Source: Akkermansiaceae bacterium
GTDB taxonomy: Bacteria; Verrucomicrobiota; Verrucomicrobiia; Verrucomicrobiales; Akkermansiaceae
Direction: 5' to 3'
Assembly (NCBI GenBank): GCA_028293225.1
Contig: JAQGPE010000608.1
Location: 1-22,320, forward strand
Length of the DNA: 22,320 bases
This document shows, one piece after another, positions 7,901 to 16,756 of the stretch (position 1 is its first letter; each line of letters begins with the position of its first letter). The position numbers and the translations under genes are program-made. The notes beneath the pieces are model-generated. The model did not search any database. It saw only the letters and a list, made by a program, of their open reading frames with translations, and was not told where the DNA came from.

Positions 7901-10140
7901 ACCACCTTGAAGACCGCATTTCCCGAAGCCGGGGCGACCCACTCGTACCAGACCGAGTGGCCGACGGTCGCGCCGGACAGGGCGGGCTCACCACTTTCCA
8001 GGGTCGCGCCGAGGACGTTGCCGCCGGTTTCGACGGAGATGCCGGAGAGCAGCAGGCGGTTGGCAAAGGCGTCGTTGGGGGCTGCTGTCAGGGGTGCGAG
8101 CGACAGCTTCAACGCGCCTTCCTGGCGGCTCTGGCAGTCGAGCATGATCCGGTAGGTGGTGCCGGAGACGGCGGCGAAAGTCACGGCGCCGGTGTCGCCC
8201 ATGGCAGCGTTCGAGTTGGTCGCGACGGTGGTCAGCGCGCCGAGCGCGGAGCCGGTGTAAAGGCCCATGATGGTGTCGACACTGCTACCCGCGGTGGATA
8301 GGCGGAACAGGCCGTTGGCCGGGGCGATCCAGCGCCACCAGACGGTCCTGGCGCTGGTGCCGTTATCGACATTGATGAATGGGTCGTTGGTTTCGCTGGT
8401 GGCATCGACATTGGTGCCGGTGGCGGTCCAGGCGCTGCCGTTCTGGCTGGTCGCGGCGGCGAAGGCGTCGTTGGCCGGAGGGTTGACCGGCCGGATGTTG
8501 ACGTGTGCGAGGCCGAGGTAGCTGCTCTCCCGGCTCAGCTTGATCTGATACTCCGTGCCGGCGGTGGCGTTCAGGTAGACGCGCCCGTAAGCGCCGGGAT
8601 CGTAACCGTAGAGTTGCTCGTCGCCGACCGAAGTCAGCGACGCACTGGCCGTGCCGGTGAAAAGGGCGACCCGCATGAAGCCGGGGCTGCCCTGGCTGGA
8701 GATCACATAGCGGGCGGTGGCGGGCGCGACCCAGCGGAACCAGACCGTGCCGGAGTAGTCCGTGTCCACGGTGTCGCTGGCGGTCGCGCCGGTGAGGGTC
8801 TTCCGGCCGTCGAATTTCTCGTTGGCGGGCGGCTGGACGATCCGCAGGCCGAAGTTGACGATTTCCCCAATGCCGCGGAAACGGATCACCGTCCCGGCGG
8901 TCACCGGGTACCAGTCGGTCACCGCGCCGAGCGAACTGCGCAGTCCGGAGTCGGAGGCATAGGGCAGCCGGACGAGCGAAGCCAGCGACGAGCCGGTGTA
9001 AGGATCGACGTCGCCATTGTATTGGACCACCGCCATCAGGCCGGTGGCGGGGACGGTCCACTGCCACCAGGTGGAGTTGGATTCGTCCGCCTTGTCCTGG
9101 GCCGGTTCCGTCACTTCACGGGTCGCGAAAGTGCCCCAGCCATAGGCCGAGGGCGAAGCGCCTGTCAGGGTGGCGGCATTGGCGAAATCGTCATTCGCCG
9201 GAGCCTGCACCGGCTGAAATAAAACCCGCACGCAGCCATAGTCGGGAGGCGCACCCGCCAGGGTCGCGCCCTGGATCTGGATGTGATAGGTCTGGCCGGC
9301 GATGGCGCGGAATGCGAAGCGTCCGCCGCGCGAGCCGGCCACTCCGCCGATCGCCGAGGCATCGTCGGAATAATCGATCCGGGTCAGCGCATTGACCGCC
9401 GTGCCGGTGTAGACGGCGGTGATGGTGTCGTGATCGCCCTGGAGGGTATCGATCTGCCATGTGCCATTCGACGGCGCGGTCCAGGCCAGCCAGACGGTGT
9501 TGCCGCGGGCATCGGCCAGGCCGCCGGGTTCGCCGGTTTCCGAGGTGGCATTGCCATCGTCGACTACGATGTCGGCCGTAGTTCCTGAAATGACGGTGGC
9601 TCCGGCGAAGTTGTCATTCGACGGCGCGAAGGCGCCGCCCAGGACAGGCGTCAGGCTGAGCTGGAGGCGGCCGGGATCAAAGGGATTGGTGATGAAGGTG
9701 GGGTTCGAGTAATCCGTGCCTAGTACTTGAATCGAGTAGCTCTGACCGGCGGTGGCGGTGAAGGTGACGGCCGAGGCATTGGTAAAGCTGTCGGTGCCGG
9801 CCTGATAGCCGATCAGGCGGGTGGTATCGAGTGTGGCGCCGCTGTAGACCGCCAGCAGGCTGCCCTTTTCGCTGCCCCAGGTGCTGACGCGGACGGCTCC
9901 GCTGACCGGTGCGGTCCAGCGCCACCAGGCCGTCGGACCGTTCGGGAAGCCAGTCAGGATCGGTTCGTTCGCTTCGCTGGTCGCACCGTACAGGGTGCCT
10001 TGGGTGGCCCAAAACTGGCCGCTCATCACGGTCGCCGCGGCGAAGTTGTCGTTGGTTGGAGGGGCGGCGTGAAGGGACCCGGCACCCGTGATCAGCCACG
10101 CGGCGATGCCCAGCAGCGTCTTGAGAAAGGAGGGCCTCAT
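4942..10140 (-). CDS. Giant secreted protein of 12 PPC-like repeats with DxDxDG hinge and shared C-terminal module
   Basis: This is a 1732-residue protein. A signal peptide spans residues 1-25 (MRPSF, hydrophobic core, SLHA|APP). Twelve tandem domains of about 116-145 residues follow, starting near residues 30, 175, 316, 440, 557, 689, 822, 953, 1086, 1207, 1323 and 1457. The common pattern is (A/P)NDxFAxA, GATxExGEP, (V/L)WWxWTAPxSG, a DT…AVYTG segment, VTFxAxAGTxYxI and a final beta strand. This resembles bacterial pre-peptidase C-terminal (PPC) beta domains. Units 3, 4, 9 and 10 are degenerate. Residues 1602-1732 hold a DPDHDG hinge (about 1623-1628) and the shared ending (VSWQVSKYLINW, then SFVRLMV). 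The first four bases overlap the stop of the upstream propeller gene (ATGA), so the two are probably translationally coupled. Function is unknown; surface adhesion or glycan binding is inferred. No protease or other catalytic domain is visible. Confidence 0.9.
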   Translation of the reverse strand: MRPSFLKTLLGIAAWLITGAGSLHAAPPTNDNFAAATVMSGQFWATQGTLYGATSEANEPILTGFPNGPTAWWRWTAPVSGAVRVSTWGSEKGSLLAVYSGATLDTTRLIGYQAGTDSFTNASAVTFTATAGQSYSIQVLGTDYSNPTFITNPFDPGRLQLSLTPVLGGAFAPSNDNFAGATVISGTTADIVVDDGNATSETGEPGGLADARGNTVWLAWTAPSNGTWQIDTLQGDHDTITAVYTGTAVNALTRIDYSDDASAIGGVAGSRGGRFAFRAIAGQTYHIQIQGATLAGAPPDYGCVRVLFQPVQAPANDDFANAATLTGASPSAYGWGTFATREVTEPAQDKADESNSTWWQWTVPATGLMAVVQYNGDVDPYTGSSLASLVRLPYASDSGLRSSLGAVTDWYPVTAGTVIRFRGIGEIVNFGLRIVQPPANEKFDGRKTLTGATASDTVDTDYSGTVWFRWVAPATARYVISSQGSPGFMRVALFTGTASASLTSVGDEQLYGYDPGAYGRVYLNATAGTEYQIKLSRESSYLGLAHVNIRPVNPPANDAFAAATSQNGSAWTATGTNVDATSETNDPFINVDNGTSARTVWWRWIAPANGLFRLSTAGSSVDTIMGLYTGSALGALTTVATNSNAAMGDTGAVTFAAVSGTTYRIMLDCQSRQEGALKLSLAPLTAAPNDAFANRLLLSGISVETGGNVLGATLESGEPALSGATVGHSVWYEWVAPASGNAVFKVVAAKFTPAVGIFSGTTIGSLSPLVTSSGGGATTTEQTFLTAYPVSSGTSYKILVDGSPADNGLFRISVSMPAAPVNDNFASRSTLAGPVVHASANNEGATKQSGEPAHAGVAATYSVWWEWTAPSSGTVTIDTSGSAAQPRLAVYTGTAVNALTSVASDTIVFPETFSSVTFNAVAGTKYEIAADSFDRSRGDIALNIVSASSVPANDAFASATVWNGDQQEALFYPQGATAETGEPALTGRSSARSLWWKWTPATTRRASVWLETQSTTLLSRMVIYKGSALNGLTPVLAPAADVHWQRSQVDVLAGTTYYIVIDTPAGPVDPGWIKFGIEPVNGTSDGAYAITPDAAAFSESLTGASTANTQVAPSAQRQLWWAWTAEVNARMEWRVFTPAGSGLTTSVGSTSAFFQSGTAIAVPGSTETLTTFDARAGATYFFQATTTTTVPISVQLSTGVFQVPPSNDQSYRATPMAGASWSTPVTLGAESDTRLFWTWTAPSSGVTQISLNGTLATSDALLAYADGLTPITAGASSTNGGAPTLRLASAAGQHWTIVSRTGLKRLRSATLALIPGPGTPPANDSFLSPQVLASNWTSATGDVTFASCEPGERDHTGISGVANGVTFPPGRSVWYDWTPTVSGPATLRLDSTTDLAMHLYRGRTLQEWTDGDALPDGSHNLTTYVQAGQTYHIAVATRPYDEITAPFTLRFASAAPNDMLANAIVLSGGTATSSVDSTGATVETGEVVNGFDRRVPRATLWWKWTAPSTGTVRMDTLGSEFDTILAVFSSDPPDATARVAENDNATARAGVTASAVSFPAVAGQTYTIRVSRQELIGSDGLPALTEITGLAKLNISMSPAADPFARWLADRPALTGANANETADPDHDGISNLLELAMGSNPLIADAPHSAIRFFKVDGGWQAEASLDRNALESLSGGTPLEVSWQVSKYLINWQPGPVSQFVRRDGILSIERILLQPTEGSFVRLMVRDPR
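5338..10053 (-). repeat. Array of 12 tandem PPC-like domain repeats (protein level)
   Basis: The array encodes residues 30-1601 of the giant secreted protein. It is clear at protein level, but DNA identity between units is low, which indicates old duplications. The invariant core is a Trp-rich strand followed by WTAP, retained in almost every unit. The E-x-GEP segment before it is missing from units 4, 9 and 10 and altered in several others. Confidence 0.85.
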
Positions 10141-12668
10141 CGGGTGGTCTTGGATGGGGTGTTATCGGCGGCAGTGACGGCGACGCGGAGGAAGACGGTG
10201 GGCAGCGGCGAGTCGCTCTGGAGCTGGGCGGTGCGGGTCGCGCCCTCGGCGGCGATGCTGATGGAGGCGGTGATTTCACCGGCGGTCTCGCCGCTTTCAT
10301 GCCAGGTAAGCATGTCGGTGGACCACTGGACGCGTGAGACCATCCCGGGCGGGATCGCCTGGTTCTCGGTCCAGCGCAGGCGGTGGTCCGGCAGCGCGGT
10401 CAGCGGGCCGCTGTAGGAGGGCGCGAAGTAGTCGGCGAGCAGCTCCGAGGTAGGATCGGCCGGCGGCAGCGGCGTGGCCTGAGCCAGAGACGAGGTGCCG
10501 GTGATACTGACCAGGCTACGCTTGTTCGGGTCGTTGTCCCAGCTGTTGAAGCTGCCGCCGGCGAAGACCACGCCGCCGCCCTGTGGTTCAACGGTCAGCA
10601 CCTCGCCATTTTCGCCGGTGCTTTTGAAGGTCGTGTCGAGCGAAGGACCGCCGAGCTGGAAGCGCGCGAGCTTTGGCCACTGGTAGCCGGCGATGCCGAA
10701 GAACGCCCCGCCGACGTAGAGAGTCGAGCCGTCGACCTTCACACAGCGGACCTCGTCATCGGGCGCCGGGTTCCATGCGGTCGGTGTTCCGGCGCCGCCC
10801 AGCGGGATCTGCGCGAGGTATTTCCGGCGCTGCCGGCCCATGCTGGTGAAGCGGCCGCCGGCGTAGAGATAGCTGCTGTTCAGCGCGATGCTGAAGACCG
10901 CCTGGTTCGGCTGCGGCTGCCAGGCCGGGTCGAGGCTGGTGCCATTGAAGCGGGCGAGGTAGGGCAGCGGGGTGGTGTAGGAACCGGTGACGAAGCCGGT
11001 GAACTCGCCGGCCAGGTAGAGGTCGTTGCCATCCCGAATCATCGCGTGCACCGGGCCGTCGGGTAGCACCGGGAAGTTCGGTGAAATGCTGCCGTCCTGA
11101 TTGAGCAGGGCCAGGTTCTGGATCGATTGATTGCCGATCTGGTTGAAGGCCCCGCCGATCAGGTAGGTGCCGGTCTGCGGCAGTAGCGTGTAGATGGTGT
11201 CGGAGGGCTGCGGGGCGAAGGAGAGGACCGTGGCGCCGGTGGTGATGTTCAGGCGCAGGCAATTGTAGAGGAGCTGGATGCCGGGGCCGGGCTTCTCAAA
11301 CTGGCCGCCGATGATGATATCGCCGCCGGTGATTTCCATCGCGTTCAGCTCGGTGTAGTAGCCGCCGAGCGCCGCGTTCCAGGAGGTGTCGACGGTGCGG
11401 CTGGCGGTGAGCTTGAAGAGCGAGTGGCGCTTGATTCCGTTGACGGTGTCGAAGGTGCCGCCGACCAGCCAGCCGCCATTGACGGGGTTGGCCTTGATCA
11501 CGCTGATGCCGCCGAGGTTTTCGATCGTGGCCGGATAGACCGGGGCGGTGCTGCCCTGGGTGGAAAGGAAGTGCGCGAAGCCAGCGCCGGCGCCATTCGA
11601 GTCGAAGCGGCCGCCGGCCCAGCAGCCGTTGGAGCCGTCCGAAACCAAGGCCAGCACGCCGCCGTCGAAGGGCGGCTTCCAGGTGGCGTCGGCATTGCCG
11701 GAGACCTTGGCGACGCGGGCGATGTAGCTCTGCCCGACGCCGGAGATGCTGGTGAAATTTCCCGAGGCGTAGACGCTGTCGCCGGACACGCAGACCCGCG
11801 CGCACAAGCTGTCAGGGCCGGGAATCCAGGCCGGATCGCCGACCGCCTGGTTGGGCTTCAGGCGGGCGAGGAAGGCCGCGGAGACGCCGCCGATCTTCGT
11901 GAAATCGCCGGCGGCGTAGAGATTGGTGCCGTCGGTGGCCAGGTCGAAAACCGCGCCGTTCGGAGCGGGCGACCAGGCGGTGTCGACGGTGCCGTTGTCG
12001 GGATTGAGGCGGACCAGATTACTGAAGGGCACGCCGCCGATGTTGGTGTAGCGGCCGGCGGCGTAGAGCCAGCCGCCCGAGAGCATGAGGCGATCGACTT
12101 GGTTGTTCGCGTCGCAGTGCCACGTTTCCACCGCCTGTCCTGCGCCGGTGGCGGAGACCATGGCGAGGCGATTGCGCGTCAGGCCACTGACCCGGGAAAA
12201 GGAGCCGTTGAGCACGACGCCATTGGTCACGGGGACGATGTCGATGAGGTCGCCGTTCGGGGCTGGCCGCCACAGTGGATCGACCGCGCCGGTGGTGGCA
12301 TCGACGCGCGCCGCGAAGGGCACGCTGACATTGTTCACGGTCTGGAAATCGCCGCCGAGATAGAGCCAGGTGCCGGACAGCGCCATGGCCGAGACCGAGC
12401 CATTGACGGTGACCGGGAAGTTGACCCGGGTGCCGGTGGCGGTGATACGGATCAGGCCGGGATCGCGCGCGCCATTGAAATAAGCGGTGAAACCGCCGAG
12501 GACGAAGGTGCCGTCGGGCATCGGCTGGATCTTACGCACATCGCCACGGACCCGGACTTCCGCCAGTTGGGTCGAGGTCTGCCCGCGGGCGGTCGATAGC
12601 GCCACGGGAAAAAACAAAGCAAAGATGACTATTAACCTAACGCAATCATATCGCCTTACCGGTCTCAT
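10137..12668 (-). CDS. Secreted 14-blade beta-propeller (delta-60/DUF5122-like) surface protein
   Basis: This is an 843-residue protein when started at the ATG at 12668. The frame stays open to 12869, but the extra 67 residues have no secretory or domain character, whereas this ATG begins a clean signal peptide (MRPVRRYDCV, hydrophobic core, cleavage near ARG|Q at 29). Residues about 42-726 contain fourteen 45-50 residue repeats of the type LYxGGxFTxxGGxxxxxLARL…VDxxWxPxPNGxV, typical of delta-60/DUF5122 propeller blades. Fourteen would make two seven-bladed propellers. The tail (about 758-843; VQWSTDMLTW, then FLRVAV) is the ending shared with the other large proteins here, without a DxDxDG hinge. 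No ribosome binding site is evident. It is the first gene of an operon with the 12-repeat protein. A structural or binding role is inferred; no enzymatic motif is seen. Confidence 0.88.
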   Translation of the reverse strand: MRPVRRYDCVRLIVIFALFFPVALSTARGQTSTQLAEVRVRGDVRKIQPMPDGTFVLGGFTAYFNGARDPGLIRITATGTRVNFPVTVNGSVSAMALSGTWLYLGGDFQTVNNVSVPFAARVDATTGAVDPLWRPAPNGDLIDIVPVTNGVVLNGSFSRVSGLTRNRLAMVSATGAGQAVETWHCDANNQVDRLMLSGGWLYAAGRYTNIGGVPFSNLVRLNPDNGTVDTAWSPAPNGAVFDLATDGTNLYAAGDFTKIGGVSAAFLARLKPNQAVGDPAWIPGPDSLCARVCVSGDSVYASGNFTSISGVGQSYIARVAKVSGNADATWKPPFDGGVLALVSDGSNGCWAGGRFDSNGAGAGFAHFLSTQGSTAPVYPATIENLGGISVIKANPVNGGWLVGGTFDTVNGIKRHSLFKLTASRTVDTSWNAALGGYYTELNAMEITGGDIIIGGQFEKPGPGIQLLYNCLRLNITTGATVLSFAPQPSDTIYTLLPQTGTYLIGGAFNQIGNQSIQNLALLNQDGSISPNFPVLPDGPVHAMIRDGNDLYLAGEFTGFVTGSYTTPLPYLARFNGTSLDPAWQPQPNQAVFSIALNSSYLYAGGRFTSMGRQRRKYLAQIPLGGAGTPTAWNPAPDDEVRCVKVDGSTLYVGGAFFGIAGYQWPKLARFQLGGPSLDTTFKSTGENGEVLTVEPQGGGVVFAGGSFNSWDNDPNKRSLVSITGTSSLAQATPLPPADPTSELLADYFAPSYSGPLTALPDHRLRWTENQAIPPGMVSRVQWSTDMLTWHESGETAGEITASISIAAEGATRTAQLQSDSPLPTVFLRVAVTAADNTPSKTTR
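10491..12545 (-). repeat. Fourteen tandem propeller-blade repeats (protein level)
   Basis: The array encodes about residues 42-726 of the secreted propeller protein. Each unit has an aromatic-GG-x-F strand followed by an ARL/VRL strand and a W-x-P turn. Units 7 and 9 (around TQGSTAPVYPATIEN and GQFEKPGPG) are the most diverged. Confidence 0.8.
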
Positions 12669-13014
12669 AATGAACGCTATACGGGAGTGGAGGAGGAGCC
12701 GCGCGACCGGCTGAGGAGCGCCGTGAGTTAGCAGAAAAATCCGCCGCTGAAAAGGCGCTTCAGAGACACCGATGAAGAGATATTTGTAAGGCTCCGCCTC
12801 TTTCTCAAAAGCGTGCGAAATGCAGAACACGGCGGGCGGATTGCAGGACGGGTTGCAGGTATTTCTCAACGCTTGAAAAATGCGGACCGTGCTGCATGGC
12901 GGGCCGCCCGGTGTTCGCTTCCTGATCGTTCGTAAAGGTCTGTGGATTGCTAAGAGCGCGCGACCCGGCCGTGTGCGACCGCGGCCCCTCTCATCTCAAA
13001 ACTCATCAACTCCC
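12669..13014. other. Divergent intergenic region with imperfect direct repeat
   Basis: The 346 bp lie between the propeller gene (-) and the catalase (+). Open frames extend into it on both sides, but neither extension looks coding. An imperfect direct repeat of about 28 bp (TTTCTCAA…AAATGC…GA) occurs at 12801-12828 and 12862-12888, and TTGCAGG is repeated at 12841-12847 and 12853-12859. These could be binding sites controlling either gene. No clear sigma-70 promoter can be assigned. Confidence 0.5.
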
Positions 13015-15108
<2,094 letters not shown>

Positions 15109-15132
15109 ACTCCTTTCCTGGACAGACAAGAC

Positions 15133-15167
15133 GATGGCCCTTTTTCCCTTCGCGGAAGAGGGCCATC
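15133..15167. terminator. Shared hairpin terminator between catalase and YhaM-like gene
   Basis: GATGGCCCT (15133-15141) pairs perfectly with AGGGCCATC (15159-15167). The stem can extend inward with A-T and G-U pairs to about 14 bp around a 7-base loop. It sits between converging stop codons. T-runs are weak on both sides, so efficiency is uncertain. Confidence 0.6.
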
Positions 15168-15181
15168 TTCCGTCCAGACCA

Positions 15182-16228
15182 TCACTCCTGCTGAGCCGGG
15201 CCGGGCTCGAAGAAGGCGAGCGGCTGGACGAGATTGGCGGGGAGCGGGAACTGCTTGTCGTAGATGCCTTCCGCGACCATCGAGGCATTGGCGTAGGCGT
15301 CCTTCATCATCTCCAGCTTGGCGTCGAGGTTATCGATGTAGTGAAGGGCGATCGCCTCCGGGGTCTTTGGCAGCACGGGCGAGCCGAACTGGTACTCGCC
15401 GTGGTGGCTGGCAATGAGGTGCAGCAAGTGGATGCGGACCTTTTCGGTCGCGGGCTCCAGGACCAGCCAGTCCTTGGCGGCCGGGCTATCGGCAACCTCC
15501 CGCCAGAGCTTGTTGACCAGTTCGATGCCGAGCGGGATGTGGCCCATCATTTCGCCGTGCATGTTATAGCTCTGGGCGAAGCCGCGCTCGGCATACTGGT
15601 TTTCCCAGAGCTTGCCGCAGTCGTGGAAAAGCGCGCCGACGATAAGGAGATCGCGGTTGAGCTGCGGGTAGATGCCGGAGAGGACATCGGCGGAGCGCAT
15701 CATCTGGGCGACGTGCTCGGCGAGTCCGCCACGGCGGGCGTGGTGGTTTTTACGGGCGGCGGCAGCGCGGCGGAATTTCGCGCCCCAGTCGCTGAGGAAA
15801 TGCCCGGCCAGCGAGCGCAGCCGCGGATCGAGCACGGTGGCGCAGAGTTCGAGGATGGTCTCCCAGTCGCGGCGCTGTTTTTCGGCGGTGGCCTCGTCGC
15901 CGGCGTAGAAGATTTCCAGGGCATCGCCCGACAGGCGCTCCCAGGCGATGTTGGCGGCGTTCAGGCCGTACTGGTTCTGGGTCCACTCGGCATCGAGGCG
16001 CAGGACGGCGCCATCGGGGAAAGTGCCGGCGGCTTCGTAGAGCGGGGCGTCCGACCAGGCGTTCAGGTTGAAGCTTCCGGTGGCATCGGCGAAGGACAGG
16101 ACCAGGTAGGGCTTGCCGGCCTTGGTCTGGCGGGTGGAGCGGGATTGCAGCTCGGCATCGACCATGGCGGCCATGGCTTGCTCGTCGGCCTGTTCCTTCA
16201 GGGAGGCGATGGTCAGGAAGTTCACCAC
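15182..16228 (-). CDS. YhaM-like 3'-5' exoribonuclease (OB-fold plus HD domain)
   Basis: This 348-residue protein has an N-terminal OB-fold nucleic-acid binding domain (about 1-105; TKAGKPYLVLSFADATGSF) and an HD-type metal-dependent hydrolase domain (about 160-310). Metal-site residues visible are H172 (AEHV), H202-D203 (LFHDCGK), H224/H230 (HGEMMGH), H275-H276 (SHHGEYQFGSP) and D299 (LHYIDNLDAK). The last two blocks are characteristic of Bacillus YhaM/CbfI, a Mn-dependent 3'-5' exoribonuclease in RNA turnover. The start is taken as GTG 16228: GGAG lies 8 bases upstream, the clearest ribosome binding site in the window, and the start overlaps the end of the upstream 83-residue gene by 7 bases. 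A second GTG follows immediately at 16225 and cannot be excluded. Expected to act in the cytoplasm. Confidence 0.9.
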   Translation of the reverse strand: MVNFLTIASLKEQADEQAMAAMVDAELQSRSTRQTKAGKPYLVLSFADATGSFNLNAWSDAPLYEAAGTFPDGAVLRLDAEWTQNQYGLNAANIAWERLSGDALEIFYAGDEATAEKQRRDWETILELCATVLDPRLRSLAGHFLSDWGAKFRRAAAARKNHHARRGGLAEHVAQMMRSADVLSGIYPQLNRDLLIVGALFHDCGKLWENQYAERGFAQSYNMHGEMMGHIPLGIELVNKLWREVADSPAAKDWLVLEPATEKVRIHLLHLIASHHGEYQFGSPVLPKTPEAIALHYIDNLDAKLEMMKDAYANASMVAEGIYDKQFPLPANLVQPLAFFEPGPAQQE

Positions 16229-16473
16229 GGCAGCATCTCCGCTGCGGGTGGTAGTGTCACGCCCGGAGGCAACTGCTCGTTGATGATCAGGACGCGCGCC
16301 TGAGTGCCTTTGCCTACAGCGGTGGCTCGGGCTCGATCGATGGCGTCTTCGTGGGTCTGAGCCGCCGCCGGGCGTTTCCGGCCAGCAGCACCCAGGGTGA
16401 GCAGGAGTGTGATGAAGGCAATCAGCCCAATCAAGCTGAAGAGTCCTATAGCACGCTTCGAAGGTCGGTTCAT
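16222..16473 (-). CDS. Small single-span membrane protein upstream of the exoribonuclease
   Basis: This 83-residue protein has a short basic N-terminus (MNRPSKR), one strongly hydrophobic segment at about residues 9-29 and a soluble tail of about 50 residues. The tail includes a charged helix (HEDAIDRARATAVGK) and a predicted strand (RVLIINEQ), ending in MLPW. I do not recognise a family. It overlaps the start of the YhaM-like gene by 7 bp (GTGGTGA), so the two genes are almost certainly co-transcribed and translationally coupled. By charge the tail should be on the outer side of the inner membrane, but this is inference. It may be a small accessory or anchor protein. Confidence 0.65.
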   Translation of the reverse strand: MNRPSKRAIGLFSLIGLIAFITLLLTLGAAGRKRPAAAQTHEDAIDRARATAVGKGTQARVLIINEQLPPGVTLPPAAEMLPW

Positions 16474-16500
16474 AGGCGGGTTAACTTGGCACTTTATCTA

Positions 16501-16520
16501 TTGCCAGCAGCGCATGGCAA
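16501..16520. promoter_or_regulatory. Inverted repeat TTGCCA-N8-TGGCAA
   Basis: Perfect 6-bp arms at 16501-16506 and 16515-16520 are separated by 8 bases. The site lies 28 bp from the start of the 83-residue gene, a position suited to an operator in its promoter. It could also form a hairpin in RNA. Confidence 0.35.
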
Positions 16521-16540
16521 GCCGGAACGCATTCATGCCA

Positions 16541-16560
16541 GATTATTGTATACAATCATC
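16541..16560. promoter_or_regulatory. Palindromic operator candidate ATTGTATACAAT
   Basis: A perfect 12-bp palindrome at 16545-16556 is flanked, after one mismatched pair, by GAT and ATC, extending the dyad to 20 bp. The GT-AT-AC core resembles sites bound by GntR-family repressors. Its place in a divergent promoter region suggests control of one or both neighbours; the regulator is not in the window. Confidence 0.5.
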
Positions 16561-16756
16561 TTGCCTTTTTCGGCGATGCTCCTAATTGACTGGAAACCCA
16601 AGAAAACCTCCCTGCTGGATTGTATGCCGCAGCCTGCCCCAACAGGCGGATCCGCGGTCATTCCATCCGTTTCTCCTCCCTTCATGTCCCCGGAGCCGCT
16701 GGTGCCCGGTCGACCCGTCGTGGGGCGATTTTCGCAGGGATCTCCCAACCCATCCC

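Larger units (their letters stand above)
16474..16756. other. Divergent intergenic region carrying two palindromes
   Basis: The region separates the 83-residue membrane protein gene (-) from the SGNH esterase gene (+). Apart from the two dyads listed separately it contains a GCCTG/CAGGC hairpin (16632-16636 with 16643-16647) in the likely 5' leader of the esterase gene. The frame upstream of the esterase ATG is open to 16586 but is proline/arginine-rich and looks non-coding. Confidence 0.5.

Noticed and set aside
12669..12869. N-terminal extension of the propeller protein to the ATG at 12869
   Set aside because: The 67 extra residues would bury the signal peptide, and the extension includes an intergenic direct repeat read as CNPSCNPP. 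The ATG at 12668 gives a standard secreted start.
12880..13014. N-terminal extension of the catalase
   Set aside because: The extra 45 residues have no counterpart in the family as I know it, and the ATG at 13015 gives the usual polar N-terminal arm.
16647..16656. GCGGATCCGC palindrome
   Set aside because: A 10-bp GC-rich palindrome is expected by chance in this composition, and no second copy or further symmetry surrounds it.
16586..16756. N-terminal extension of the SGNH esterase
   Set aside because: The Pro/Arg/Cys-rich sequence lacks secretory character; the ATG at 16757 starts the signal peptide directly.
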